Notes: generated from the sequence alone by a model not told the origin. A stretch of 64,000 nt of DNA from Burkholderia pyrrocinia (GCF_003330765.1 NZ_CP024902.1:2108001-2172000), one strand, 5' to 3'; numbered from the stretch's first letter, positions 36,820-46,276 are shown. A program made the numbers and translations.

Positions 36820-38058
36820 TCAGGCCGAATGACGCTTGCGATAGCCGTCGAGGAAGCGCGCGATCCGCTCGATCGAATCGGTCAGATCGTCGAGGTTCGG
36901 CAGGAAGACGACGCGGAAGTGGTCCGGCGTCGCCCAGTTGAAACCCGTGCCCTGCACGAGCAGCACGCGCTCCTCGAGCAGCAGGTCGAGAATGAACTGC
37001 TGGTCGTTCTGGATCGGGTAGAGCTTCGGGTCGAGGCGCGGAAACATGTACAGCGCGGCCTGCGGCTTCACGCAGGTCACGCCCGGAATCGACGTAAGCA
37101 TGTCATACGCGAGTTCGCGCTGTTTGTACAGGCGCCCGCTCGGCACGATAAGCTCGTTGATGCTCTGGTAGCCGCCGAGCGCCGTCTGGATCGCGAACTG
37201 CCCGGGCACGTTCGCGCACAGGCGCATCGACGACAGGATGCCGAGCCCCTCGAGGTAATCCTTCGCATGCCGGCGGTTGTCGCCGCCGAGGCCCGACACG
37301 GCCATCCAGCCCGCGCGGTAGCCGCACGAGCGATAGCTCTTCGACAGGCTGTTGAACGTGACGGTGATCACATCCTCCGACAGCGAACCCATCGCCGTGT
37401 GCTCGAGGCCGTCGTAGACGATCTTGTCGTAGACCTCGTCGGCGAACACGATCAGCCCGTGCTGGCGCGCGATCTCGAGCAGTTCGAGCAGCAATTCGTC
37501 GGAATAAAGCGCGCCCGTCGGGTTGTTCGGGTTGATCACGACGATCGCCTTCGTGTTCGGCGTGATCTTGCTGCGAATGTCGTCGAGATCGGGCATCCAC
37601 GCGTTCTGCTCGTCGCAGACATAATGCACCGGCGTGCCGCCCGACAGGCTCACCGCCGCCGTCCACAGCGGGTAGTCGGGCGCGGGCAGCAGCACTTCGT
37701 CGCCGTCGTTCAGCAGCGCCTGGGTCGCCATCACGATCAGCTCGGACGCGCCGTTGCCGATGTAGATGTCGTCGAGGCCGACGCCCACGACGCCCTTTTG
37801 CTGCGTGTAGTGCATCACGGCCTTGCGGGCCGAGAACACGCCCTTCGAATCCGAATAGCCCGACGACGTCGGCAGATTGCGGATCATGTCCTGGATGATC
37901 TCGTCCGGCGCGTCGAAACCGAACGGCGCGAGGTTGCCGATGTTCAGCTTGATGATGCGGTGGCCTTCTTCCTCGAGGCGCTTGGCGTGCTCGAGCACCG
38001 GGCCACGGATGTCGTAGCAGACGTTGAGCAGCTTGTTCGACTTCTGAATCGGTTTCAC
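36820..38058 (-). CDS. alaA: AlaA-type alanine transaminase
   Basis: Class I/II PLP aminotransferase, about 412 residues, closely resembling E. coli AlaA (glutamate-pyruvate aminotransferase): NVCYDIRGPVLEHAKRLEEEGHRIIKLNIGN, GYSDSKGVFSARKAV, INPNNPTGALYSDELL, and the lysine region SLSKSYRSCGYRAGW. The GTG at 38058 starts the protein at KPIQKSNKLL, matching the AlaA N-terminus; a TTG at 38106 would add 16 residues without homology. First gene before hom-thrC, with a 54-base gap. Confidence 0.88.
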   Translation of the reverse strand: MKPIQKSNKLLNVCYDIRGPVLEHAKRLEEEGHRIIKLNIGNLAPFGFDAPDEIIQDMIRNLPTSSGYSDSKGVFSARKAVMHYTQQKGVVGVGLDDIYIGNGASELIVMATQALLNDGDEVLLPAPDYPLWTAAVSLSGGTPVHYVCDEQNAWMPDLDDIRSKITPNTKAIVVINPNNPTGALYSDELLLELLEIARQHGLIVFADEVYDKIVYDGLEHTAMGSLSEDVITVTFNSLSKSYRSCGYRAGWMAVSGLGGDNRRHAKDYLEGLGILSSMRLCANVPGQFAIQTALGGYQSINELIVPSGRLYKQRELAYDMLTSIPGVTCVKPQAALYMFPRLDPKLYPIQNDQQFILDLLLEERVLLVQGTGFNWATPDHFRVVFLPNLDDLTDSIERIARFLDGYRKRHSA

Positions 38059-38374
38059 GACGACACGGTTCCTGGGTTGGCCTTGCGGCCGGGGGGACGG
38101 GATCAAAACTGGAAAGCGGCCGGTCTGTGCGCGCTGTCTAGACTGGGAAAAAGCGGGCGATCGGGCACGACTTGTGGCAGCGCGCGATGCAAGTGGCGCC
38201 CGGGGGCGACCAAAAAGTTATAATTTAGCGGATTTTGGCCGACTTTCGCAATGCACCATAGCCGCGCCGGGCCCGCGCCGTCAGGCGTCCCGCGTGCGCA
38301 GGCGCGCGAAACCGGCCGCCCGGGGCCCGTGCGGCCCTGTGACACCTTCCCCTACGGAACCGCGGAAACCCGAT
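38059..38374. other. Divergent gap between alaA and the Mth938 gene
   Basis: This 316-base region contains a clear TATAAT (38219-38224) on the plus strand without a matching -35, so activator-dependent expression of the Mth938 gene is possible. The minus strand has AT-rich patches but no convincing promoter for alaA. Short open frames on both strands look like shadows. Confidence 0.5.
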
Positions 38375-38749
38375 TTGAAACTGCACCAGGACGCGAGCGG
38401 CGCGCTCAACACCGTCACCGGCTACGGCCCCGATTATGTCGACGTCAATCTCGAACGCCATGAAACGAGCGTCATCGTGCTGCCCGGCGCGCCGGTCCAG
38501 GCGTGGCCCGTGTCGTCGTTCGACGCGCTCGCGCCCGAGCATTTCGCGATGCTGCTCGACCCGACGCCCGAACTCGTGATCTTCGGCAGCGGTGCGCGGC
38601 TGCGCTTCCCGCACCCGCGGCTCGTCGCGGCGCTCACGGCCAAGCGGATCGGCGTCGAGACGATGGATTTCCAGGCCGCCTGCCGCACCTACAACATCCT
38701 GATGGCCGAGGGCCGCAAAGTCGCCGCCGCGCTCTTAATTGAACGTTAA
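38375..38749 (+). CDS. Mth938-like (DUF498) domain protein
   Basis: About 124 residues. One Mth938 domain: VNLERHETSVIVLPG, PELVIFGSGARLRFPHPRLVAALTAKRIGVETMDFQAACRTYNILMAEGRKVAAALLIE. The fold is known in bacteria and archaea and in human AAMDC; no enzyme activity is established that I know of. A TTG at 38375 gives the normal family length, with GGAAA before it; a GTG at 38339 is an alternative. It sits 124 bases upstream of arnT on the same strand and may be read with the arn genes. Confidence 0.8.
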   Translation: MKLHQDASGALNTVTGYGPDYVDVNLERHETSVIVLPGAPVQAWPVSSFDALAPEHFAMLLDPTPELVIFGSGARLRFPHPRLVAALTAKRIGVETMDFQAACRTYNILMAEGRKVAAALLIER

Positions 38750-38873
38750 TCCCCGATGCGGTAAAACTCGGGCCGGCGCAGCGGGTCGATCCCCCGGATC
38801 GGCCCGGCCAGGCCGCCCGCCCCCGGCGCAACCCGCCGGCGGCCCGTCACAACAACCAACAGGCTGAAAACCC

Positions 38874-40550
38874 ATGAACGATACGCCGTCGAGGCTACCG
38901 CTCAATCGCATCACGCTCGTCCTCCTGCTCGTCGCGCTCGCGATCGTCTGGTTCGCGCCGCTCGGGCTGCGCCACCTGATCCCGAGCGACGAAGGCCGCT
39001 ACGCGGAGATGGCGCGCGAGATGTTCGTCACCGGCGACTGGATCACGCCGCGCTACAACGGCTACAAGTACTTCGAGAAGCCGCCGCTGCAGACCTGGCT
39101 GAACGCGCTGACATTCGCGTGGTTCGGCATCGGCGACTGGCAGGCGCGCCTCTACACGGCCATCGCGAGCTTCGCGGGCGTGCTGCTCGTCGGCTTCACC
39201 GGCGCGCGCCTGTTCAACCCGCTGTCGGGCTTCCTCGCGGCCGTCGTGCTCGCGTGCTCGCCGTACTGGAACCTGATGGGCCACTTCAACGCGCTCGACA
39301 TGGGGCTCGCGTTCTGGATGGCGCTGTCGCTCTGCTCGCTGCTGCTCGCGCAGCGGCCCGGGCTGCGCCCGGCCGCGATGCGCGGCTGGATGTGGGCGTG
39401 CTGGGCCGCGATGGCGTTCGCGGTGCTGTCGAAGGGCCTCGTCGGCCTGATCCTGCCCGGCGCCGTGCTCGTGCTCTATACGCTGGTCGCGCGCGACTGG
39501 GCGCTGTGGAAGCGCCTGTACCTGATCAGCGGCCTCGTGATCTTCTTCGCGATCGTCACGCCGTGGTTCGTGCTCGTCCAGCAGCGCAACCCCGAATTCT
39601 TCAACTTCTTCTTCATCGTCCAGCAGTTCCGCCGGTACCTGACCCCGGAACAGAACCGCCCGGGCCCGCTCTACTACTTCGTGCCCGTGCTGCTGGTCGG
39701 CTTCCTGCCGTGGCTGTCGGTCGCGTGGCAGAGCATCCGCCATGCGCTGCGGATGCCGCGCCAGCCGAACGGCTTCTCGCCGATGCTCGTGCTGCTGATC
39801 TGGAGCGCATTCATCTTCCTGTTCTTCAGCACGTCGCATTCGAAGCTGATCTCGTACGTGCTGCCCGTCGCGCCGTCGCTCGCGCTGATCATCGGCGCGT
39901 ACCTGCCGCTAATGACGGCCGACCGGTTCCGCCGCCACCTGCTCGGCTACCTCGTGTTCTTCGTCGCCGCGGCGTTCGGGATCATCTTCCTCGCTTACCT
40001 GGGCGACGCCCGCACGCCGAACGCGCTGTACCGCGCGTTCCAGATGTGGCTGTACGCGGGCCTCGCGATCGCGGCCGCACTGACGCTCGCGGCCGCGCGG
40101 CTGAACCGCCGCGCGGGCGTCGCGACCGCGATCACCGCGTTCGGCGCCGCGTGGCTCGCGTTCTGCACGATCGGCGGCACCGGGCACGACGAGTTCGGCC
40201 GCTACAGCTCGGGCGCGCTGCTCGCGCCCGCCGTGCGTGCCGAACTGGCGAAGCTGCCGCCCGACACGCCGTTCTACTCGATCGAGATGCTCGATCACAC
40301 GTTCCCGTTCTATATGGGCCATACGACGATCATGGTCCAGCGCCAGGACGAGCTCGCGTTCGGGATCTCGGTCGAGCCGAACAAGTGGATTCCGACCGTC
40401 GGCGAATGGATCACGCGCTGGCAGCAGGAAACCCATGCGCTCGCGATCATGCCGCCCGGCCAGTACGACACGCTGGTCAAGCAAGGCGTGCCGATGCGCG
40501 TGATCGCACGCGACAACCGCCGCGTGATCGTCGAGAAACCGCAATCGTAA
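38874..40550 (+). CDS. arnT: Lipid A Ara4N transferase ArnT
   Basis: Inner-membrane enzyme that moves 4-amino-4-deoxy-L-arabinose from undecaprenyl phosphate to lipid A on the periplasmic face, giving polymyxin resistance. 558 residues with about 12 spans. The first periplasmic loop has PSDEGRYAEMAREMFVTGDWITPRYNGYKYFEKPPLQTW, the GT39/ArnT catalytic and donor-binding signature. Head of the arn block, although in most species arnT stands after arnD. Burkholderia species are known to depend on Ara4N for viability. Confidence 0.93.
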   Translation: MNDTPSRLPLNRITLVLLLVALAIVWFAPLGLRHLIPSDEGRYAEMAREMFVTGDWITPRYNGYKYFEKPPLQTWLNALTFAWFGIGDWQARLYTAIASFAGVLLVGFTGARLFNPLSGFLAAVVLACSPYWNLMGHFNALDMGLAFWMALSLCSLLLAQRPGLRPAAMRGWMWACWAAMAFAVLSKGLVGLILPGAVLVLYTLVARDWALWKRLYLISGLVIFFAIVTPWFVLVQQRNPEFFNFFFIVQQFRRYLTPEQNRPGPLYYFVPVLLVGFLPWLSVAWQSIRHALRMPRQPNGFSPMLVLLIWSAFIFLFFSTSHSKLISYVLPVAPSLALIIGAYLPLMTADRFRRHLLGYLVFFVAAAFGIIFLAYLGDARTPNALYRAFQMWLYAGLAIAAALTLAAARLNRRAGVATAITAFGAAWLAFCTIGGTGHDEFGRYSSGALLAPAVRAELAKLPPDTPFYSIEMLDHTFPFYMGHTTIMVQRQDELAFGISVEPNKWIPTVGEWITRWQQETHALAIMPPGQYDTLVKQGVPMRVIARDNRRVIVEKPQS

Positions 40551-40563
40551 GGACGCCCACCGC

Positions 40564-40935
40564 ATGAATCCCGTTTCGTTCGTCTGCATCATCACCGGCG
40601 TAATGCTCAACGCCTGTGCGCAACTTCTGCTGAAAGCCGGCGTCAATGCCGTCGGGCACTTCGAATTCAGCCGTGCGAACATCGTCCCGGTCGGCCTGAA
40701 GATCGCGACCCAGCTGCCGATCATCGGCGGCCTCGGCTGCTACGTGCTGAGCGTCGTCGTGTGGATCCTCGGGCTGTCGCGAGTCGACGTGTCGATCGCG
40801 TACCCGATGCTGTCGCTCGGCTACGTCGTCAACGCATTCGCGGCCTGGTACCTGTTCGGCGAAGTGCTGTCGGTCCAGCGGCTCATCGGCATCGGCATCA
40901 TCCTGATCGGGGTGCTCGTGCTCGCGCGAAGCTGA
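40564..40935 (+). CDS. ArnE/ArnF-like SMR-type flippase subunit
   Basis: 123 residues with four predicted spans: MLNACAQLLLKAGVNAVG, GGLGCYVLSVVVWILGL, VSIAYPMLSLGYVVNAFAAWYLFGE and IGIGIILIGVLVLARS. This is the EamA/SMR pattern of ArnE and ArnF, which in E. coli together move undecaprenyl-phosphate-Ara4N across the inner membrane. Only one such gene is present in this block, so it may act as a homodimer or with a partner elsewhere. 13 bases after arnT. Confidence 0.82.
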   Translation: MNPVSFVCIITGVMLNACAQLLLKAGVNAVGHFEFSRANIVPVGLKIATQLPIIGGLGCYVLSVVVWILGLSRVDVSIAYPMLSLGYVVNAFAAWYLFGEVLSVQRLIGIGIILIGVLVLARS

Positions 40936-41064
40936 GCAAGCCCGCGGCGTTAAGCGTCCGCCTACAAAAAATCACGGTACGAATCCGCCAACCGGTGTTT
41001 AATGCCGGTTTCGGACGGGATCGCCCGACCCTTTTATTACACGCCATTACAGGCCAAAGCGTTC

Positions 41065-42216
41065 ATGAGCCAGACTACCGCTCCGTTTCTGCCGTTCACC
41101 CGCCCCGAGATCGATGAGGAAACCATCCAGGGCGTCGTCGAAGTGCTGCGCTCGGGCTGGATCACCACCGGCCCGCAGAGCCAGAAATTCGAAGCGGCGC
41201 TGTCCGAGTACTGCGGCGGCCGTCCTGTCCGCGCGTTCAATTCGGGCACCTGCACGCTCGAGATCGGCCTGCGCATCGCGGGTGTCGGCGCCGGCGACGA
41301 GGTGATCACGACGCCGGCGTCGTGGGTCTCGACCAGCAACGTGATCCTCGAGACCGGCGCGACGCCCGTGTTCGCCGACATCGATCCCGTCACGCGCAAC
41401 ATCGACCTCGACAAGCTCGAGCAGGCGATCACGCCGCGCACGAAGGCGATCATCCCCGTCTACCTGGCCGGCCTGCCGGTCGACATGGACCGCCTGTACG
41501 CGATCGCGCGTGCGCACAACCTGCGCGTGATCGAGGACGCCGCGCAGGCGCTCGGCTCGACGTGGAACGGCAAGCGCATCGGCGCGATCGGCGACATCGT
41601 GTCGTTCAGCTTCCACGCGAACAAGAACCTGACGACGATCGAAGGCGGCGCGCTCGTGCTGAACAACGAGGACGAGGCGACGCTCGCGCAGAAGTACCGG
41701 CTGCAGGGCATCACGCGCACGGGCTTCGACGGGATGGACTGCGACGTGCTCGGCGGCAAGTACAACCTGACCGACGTCGCCGCGCGCGTCGGCCTCGGCC
41801 AGCTGCCGCACCTCGAGCGCTTCACCGCGCAGCGCCGCGCGCTCGCCCGCGCGTATTTCGCCGCGTTCGACGGCGGCCCTGCCGTGAAGCTCGGCGTCGG
41901 CCTGCCCGTCGCCGAATTCGAGAACGGCAACTGGCACATGTTCCAGATCACGCTGCCGCTCGAGCGGCTGTCGATCCCGCGCGCCGATTTCATGGCGCAG
42001 ATGAAGGAGCGCGGCATCGGCACGGGCGTCCACTACCCGGCGATCCATCTTTTCACGCTGTACCGTGCGCGCGGCTTCAAGGAGGGCATGTTCCCCCACG
42101 CCGAACGGTACGGCGCGTCGACCGTCACGCTGCCGCTCTTCACGCAGATGACGGAAGGCGATGTGCGTCGCGTGGTCGACGCCATCAACCAGATTTGCGA
42201 ACAATACGGAAAATAA
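41065..42216 (+). CDS. arnB: UDP-Ara4O aminotransferase ArnB
   Basis: PLP enzyme transferring an amino group from glutamate to UDP-4-keto-pentose to form UDP-Ara4N. About 383 residues. N-terminal FLPFTRPEIDEETIQGV, PASWVSTSNVILETGATPVFADID, VIEDAAQALGSTWNGKRIG, and the PLP lysine in SFSFHANKNLTTIEGG. The ATG at 41065 is used; an upstream in-frame start at 41002 adds residues without homology. A 129-base gap upstream has a short dyad and possibly an internal promoter. Confidence 0.95.
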   Translation: MSQTTAPFLPFTRPEIDEETIQGVVEVLRSGWITTGPQSQKFEAALSEYCGGRPVRAFNSGTCTLEIGLRIAGVGAGDEVITTPASWVSTSNVILETGATPVFADIDPVTRNIDLDKLEQAITPRTKAIIPVYLAGLPVDMDRLYAIARAHNLRVIEDAAQALGSTWNGKRIGAIGDIVSFSFHANKNLTTIEGGALVLNNEDEATLAQKYRLQGITRTGFDGMDCDVLGGKYNLTDVAARVGLGQLPHLERFTAQRRALARAYFAAFDGGPAVKLGVGLPVAEFENGNWHMFQITLPLERLSIPRADFMAQMKERGIGTGVHYPAIHLFTLYRARGFKEGMFPHAERYGASTVTLPLFTQMTEGDVRRVVDAINQICEQYGK

Positions 42217-42222
42217 GCGTAC

Positions 42223-43260
42223 ATGAGTCACCTTGAAGCACGCGCCGGGCATCCGGGCGCCGGGCACCTGGACGCCGGCCGGCCCGAAGTATCGATCATC
42301 ATCCCCGTGTACAACGAGGAAGATGGCCTCGCCGCGCTGTTCGCGCGGCTGTATCCGGCGCTCGACGCACTCGACACGTCATACGAAGTGATCCTGATCA
42401 ACGACGGCAGCCGCGACCGCTCGGCCGCGATGCTCGCGGACCAGTTCCACGTACGCCCCGACACGACGCGCGTCGTGCTGCTCAACGGCAACTACGGCCA
42501 GCACATGGCGATCCTCGCCGGCTTCGCGCAGTCGCGCGGCGAGATCGTCATCACGCTCGACGCCGACCTGCAGAACCCGCCCGAGGAAATCGGCAAGCTG
42601 ATCGCGAAGATGCGCGAGGGCTACGACTACGTCGGCTCGATCCGCAAGCAGCGCCAGGACAGCCTGTGGCGACGCAAGGCGTCGCAGATGATGAACCGGC
42701 TGCGCGAGCGCATCACGCGCATCAAGATGACCGACCAGGGCTGCATGCTGCGCGCGTACAGCCGCCGCATCATCGACACGATCAACGTGTGCGGCGAGGT
42801 CAACACGTTCATCCCCGCGCTCGCCTACACGTTCGCGCAGAAGCCGACCGAGATCGAGGTCGCGCACGAGGAACGCTTCGCGGGCGAATCGAAGTATTCG
42901 CTGTACAGCCTGATCCGCCTGAACTTCGACCTCGTGACGGGCTTCTCGGTCGTGCCGCTGCAGTGGCTGTCGTTCATCGGCGTGATCCTGTCGCTCGGCT
43001 CCGCCGCGCTGTTCTTGCTGCTGCTCGTGCGGCGCTTCATCGTCGGCGCGGAAGTGCAAGGCGTGTTCACGCTGTTCGCGATCACGTTCTTCCTGCTCGG
43101 CGTGATCATCTTCGCGCTCGGCCTGCTCGGCGAATACGTCGGCCGCATCTACCAGCAGGTGCGCGCACGGCCGCGCTACCTGATCCAGGCCGTGCTCGAG
43201 CAGCACGACGGCGTGCCGGCGGTGCCGGCCGGCGCGAACCGCGCGGGGGCCGCGCAATGA
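42223..43260 (+). CDS. arnC: Undecaprenyl-phosphate Ara4FN transferase ArnC
   Basis: GT2 enzyme that transfers formylated Ara4N from UDP to undecaprenyl phosphate at the cytoplasmic face. 345 residues. The catalytic domain has SIIIPVYNEEDGL, LINDGSRDRS, the DXD-like DADLQNPPEEI and MLRAYSRRIID; two C-terminal membrane spans follow (WLSFIGVILSLGSAALFLLLL and LFAITFFLLGVIIFALGLLG). Six bases after arnB and overlapping the next gene by four bases. Confidence 0.95.
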   Translation: MSHLEARAGHPGAGHLDAGRPEVSIIIPVYNEEDGLAALFARLYPALDALDTSYEVILINDGSRDRSAAMLADQFHVRPDTTRVVLLNGNYGQHMAILAGFAQSRGEIVITLDADLQNPPEEIGKLIAKMREGYDYVGSIRKQRQDSLWRRKASQMMNRLRERITRIKMTDQGCMLRAYSRRIIDTINVCGEVNTFIPALAYTFAQKPTEIEVAHEERFAGESKYSLYSLIRLNFDLVTGFSVVPLQWLSFIGVILSLGSAALFLLLLVRRFIVGAEVQGVFTLFAITFFLLGVIIFALGLLGEYVGRIYQQVRARPRYLIQAVLEQHDGVPAVPAGANRAGAAQ

Positions 43261-44204
43261 AGCCGCGCGCGGTCGTCTTCGCGTATCACAACGTCGGCGT
43301 GCGGTGCCTGCAGGTGCTGCTCGCGCGCGGCGTCGATGTCGCGCTCGTCGTCACGCACGAGGACAACCCGAACGAGAACATCTGGTTCGGCAGCGTCGCG
43401 TCCGTCGCGGCCGAGCACGGCATTCCGGTCGTCACGCCGGCCGATCCCGCCGATCCGGCGCTGCGCCGCGCGGTATCGGACGCGCAGCCGGATTTCATCT
43501 TCTCGTTCTACTACCGGCACATGCTGCCGGTAGACCTGCTCGCGATCGCGCCGCGCGGCGCGTACAACATGCACGGTTCGCTGCTGCCGAAATACCGGGG
43601 TCGGGTACCGACCAACTGGGCCGTGCTGAACGGCGAGACCGAAACCGGCGCGACGCTGCACGAGATGGCCGCGAAGCCCGACGCGGGCGCGATCATCGGC
43701 CAGACCGCGGTGCCGATCCTGCCGGACGACACGGCCACGCAGGTGTTCGACAAGGTCACGGTGGCGGCCGAGCAGACGCTCTGGCGCGTGCTGCCCGCGC
43801 TGCTCGCGGGCGAGGCGCCGCACCTGCCGAACGATCTCGCGACCGGCAGCTACTTCGGCGGGCGCAAGCCCGAAGACGGCCGCGTCGACTGGTCGAAGCC
43901 GGCCGCGCAGGTCTACAACCTGGTGCGCGCGGTCGCGCCCCCGTATCCGGGCGCGTTCACGGACGTCGACGGCACGCGTTTCGTGATCGCGCGCGCGCGC
44001 CTCGCGGCGCCCGGCAGCGCTGCTGCCGCGGCTGCGGCAGATTTGCCGCCCGGCCTGCACGTAAGCGATAATGCGCTATTCGGCGTCTGCGGCGACAGCC
44101 GCGCCCTATCCATTCTCGAGCTGTGGCAGCAGCGCGACGGCAGCGAAACCGTCGTGACGCCCGCGGAATTCGCGCAGTTCATTCATTCTTCCCGTCATTC
44201 ATGA
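43257..44204 (+). CDS. UDP-Ara4N formyltransferase (stand-alone N-terminal half of ArnA)
   Basis: Uses 10-formyltetrahydrofolate to formylate UDP-Ara4N, favouring forward flux. 315 residues. Formyltransferase active-site residues are in NMHGSLLPKYRGRVPTNWAVLNGE (Asn and His) and AAKPDAGAIIGQ (Asp), followed by a C-terminal FMT-like domain (GGRKPEDGRVDWSKPA). In E. coli this is fused to the decarboxylase in one 660-residue ArnA; here the two halves are separate genes overlapping by four bases (ATGA). Confidence 0.92.
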   Translation: MKPRAVVFAYHNVGVRCLQVLLARGVDVALVVTHEDNPNENIWFGSVASVAAEHGIPVVTPADPADPALRRAVSDAQPDFIFSFYYRHMLPVDLLAIAPRGAYNMHGSLLPKYRGRVPTNWAVLNGETETGATLHEMAAKPDAGAIIGQTAVPILPDDTATQVFDKVTVAAEQTLWRVLPALLAGEAPHLPNDLATGSYFGGRKPEDGRVDWSKPAAQVYNLVRAVAPPYPGAFTDVDGTRFVIARARLAAPGSAAAAAAADLPPGLHVSDNALFGVCGDSRALSILELWQQRDGSETVVTPAEFAQFIHSSRHS

Positions 44205-45256
44205 AAGCAAAAAAAGTCCTGATCCTGGGTGTGAACGGCTTCATCGGCCATCACCTGTCGAAGCGCATTCTTGAAACCACCGATTGGGAAGTGTTCGGCA
44301 TGGACATGCAGACCGATCGGCTTGGCGACCTCGTCAACCACGAGCGGATGCATTTCTTCGAAGGCGACATCACGATCAACAAGGAGTGGGTCGAGTATCA
44401 CGTGAAGAAGTGCGACGTGATCCTGCCGCTCGTCGCGATCGCGACGCCCGCCACCTACGTCCAGCAGCCGCTGCGCGTGTTCGAACTCGACTTCGAGGCG
44501 AACCTGCCGATCGTGCGTTCGGCCGTGAAGTACGGCAAGCACCTGGTGTTCCCGTCGACCTCCGAGGTCTACGGCATGTGCTCGGACGAGCAGTTCGACC
44601 CGGACGCATCGGCGCTCACCTACGGCCCGATCAACAAGCCGCGCTGGATCTACGCATGCTCGAAGCAGTTGATGGACCGCGTGATCTGGGGCTACGGGAT
44701 GGAAGGCCTGAACTTCACGCTGTTCCGTCCGTTCAACTGGATCGGCCCGGGCCTCGACTCGATCTACACGCCGAAGGAAGGCAGCTCGCGCGTCGTCACG
44801 CAGTTCCTCGGCCACATCGTGCGCGGCGAGAACATCAGCCTCGTCGACGGCGGCTCGCAGAAGCGCGCGTTCACCGACATCGGCGACGGCATCAGCGCGC
44901 TGATGAAGATCATCGAGAACCAGAACGGCGTCGCATCGGGCAAGATCTACAACATCGGGAATCCGAAGAACAACTTCTCGGTTCGCGAGCTCGCGCACAA
45001 GATGCTCGAACTGGCGGCGGAATTCCCCGAGTACGCCGATTTGGCCAAGCAGGTGAAGCTCGTCGAGACGACGTCCGGCGCCTACTACGGCAACGGCTAC
45101 CAGGACGTGCAGAACCGCGTGCCGAAGATCGACAACACGATGCAGGAGCTCGGCTGGGCGCCGCAAGCGACGTTCGACGACGCGCTGCGCAACATCTTCG
45201 AAGCGTATCGCGGCCACGTGGCCGACGCCCGCGCGCTCGTCGAACAGCAAGGCTGA
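44201..45256 (+). CDS. UDP-glucuronate decarboxylating dehydrogenase (C-terminal half of ArnA)
   Basis: Oxidises and decarboxylates UDP-glucuronic acid to UDP-4-keto-pentose, the first step to Ara4N. 351 residues. NAD-binding LILGVNGFIGHHL, active-site PSTSEVYGMC (Ser/Glu), the YxxxK pair in YACSKQLMDR, and the substrate loop PFNWIGPGLDSIY. It is a stand-alone extended SDR, coupled to the formyltransferase by an ATGA overlap. Confidence 0.94.
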   Translation: MKAKKVLILGVNGFIGHHLSKRILETTDWEVFGMDMQTDRLGDLVNHERMHFFEGDITINKEWVEYHVKKCDVILPLVAIATPATYVQQPLRVFELDFEANLPIVRSAVKYGKHLVFPSTSEVYGMCSDEQFDPDASALTYGPINKPRWIYACSKQLMDRVIWGYGMEGLNFTLFRPFNWIGPGLDSIYTPKEGSSRVVTQFLGHIVRGENISLVDGGSQKRAFTDIGDGISALMKIIENQNGVASGKIYNIGNPKNNFSVRELAHKMLELAAEFPEYADLAKQVKLVETTSGAYYGNGYQDVQNRVPKIDNTMQELGWAPQATFDDALRNIFEAYRGHVADARALVEQQG

Positions 45257-45269
45257 GCGGGACTTTCGC

Positions 45270-46166
45270 TTGGCTCGCATCGTCCTCAAGATCGACGTCG
45301 ACACGCTGCGCGGCACGCGCGAAGGCGTGCCGAACCTCGCGCGCATCTTCGACCGCTTCGCTGCGCGCGCGACCTTCCTCTTCAGCCTCGGGCCCGATCA
45401 CACGGGCTGGGCGCTGCGGCGCGTGTTCCGCCCCGGCTTCCTGCAGAAGGTGTCGCGCACGTCGGTGGTCGAACACTACGGCGTGAAGCAGCTGATGTAC
45501 GGCGTGCTGCTGCCGGGCCCCGACATCGGCCGCCGCGCGATCGCCGACATGCGCGCGATTCACGAGGCCGGCTTCGAATGCGGGATCCACACGTGGGATC
45601 ACGTGTACTGGCAGGACAACGTCCGCGTGCGCGATCGCGACTGGACCGCGCGTGAAATGCAGAAGAGCCACGCGCGCTTCATCGAGATCTTCGGCGCGCC
45701 GCCCGTCACGCACGGCGCGGCCGGCTGGCAAATGAACGACTCCGCGTTCGAACAGATCGACGCATGGGGGATGCGCTACGCATCCGACGGCCGCGGCCAT
45801 TCTCCGTACCTGCCCGTCGTCGGCGGCCGCACGCTGTCGCACGTGCAGATGCCGACGACACTGCCCACGCTCGACGAAGTCCTCGGCATCGACGGCATCG
45901 ACACGCACAACGTCGCCGCGCACATCCTCAAGTTCAGCGAAACCAATCCGCACGACCAGGTGTTCACGCTGCATGCGGAACTGGAAGGCCAGAAGCTCGC
46001 GCCCGTGTTCGAGCAACTGCTCGCCGGCTGGCGCGCGCAAGGCCACACGTTTGCGACGATGGGCGACTACCACGCGACGCTGGACCGCGACTCGCTGCCA
46101 TCGTACCCTGTCACGTGGGGCGAAATCCCCGGCCGCTCCGGCGAATTGATCGTCCAGCCCGACTGA
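45270..46166 (+). CDS. arnD: Undecaprenyl-phosphate Ara4FN deformylase ArnD
   Basis: NodB-type metal-dependent deacetylase that removes the formyl group from the lipid-linked sugar so it can be flipped and used by ArnT. 298 residues. KIDVDTLRGTREGVPN gives the catalytic Asp, CGIHTWDHVYWQD the metal histidines, and THGAAGWQMND and HTHNVAAHIL-like blocks follow. It starts at a TTG with GGGA eight bases upstream, 13 bases after the preceding gene. Confidence 0.93.
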   Translation: MARIVLKIDVDTLRGTREGVPNLARIFDRFAARATFLFSLGPDHTGWALRRVFRPGFLQKVSRTSVVEHYGVKQLMYGVLLPGPDIGRRAIADMRAIHEAGFECGIHTWDHVYWQDNVRVRDRDWTAREMQKSHARFIEIFGAPPVTHGAAGWQMNDSAFEQIDAWGMRYASDGRGHSPYLPVVGGRTLSHVQMPTTLPTLDEVLGIDGIDTHNVAAHILKFSETNPHDQVFTLHAELEGQKLAPVFEQLLAGWRAQGHTFATMGDYHATLDRDSLPSYPVTWGEIPGRSGELIVQPD

Positions 46167-46276
46167 GTTCGCGCGCGAGCCGGCGTCGCCCGCTGCGCCC
46201 TTGCGGCGCGCTGCCGCGACGCCCCGCCGAACCGCGCCGCCGCAGCGGCGCCTTTCCATAACAACAGGAGAAACAC

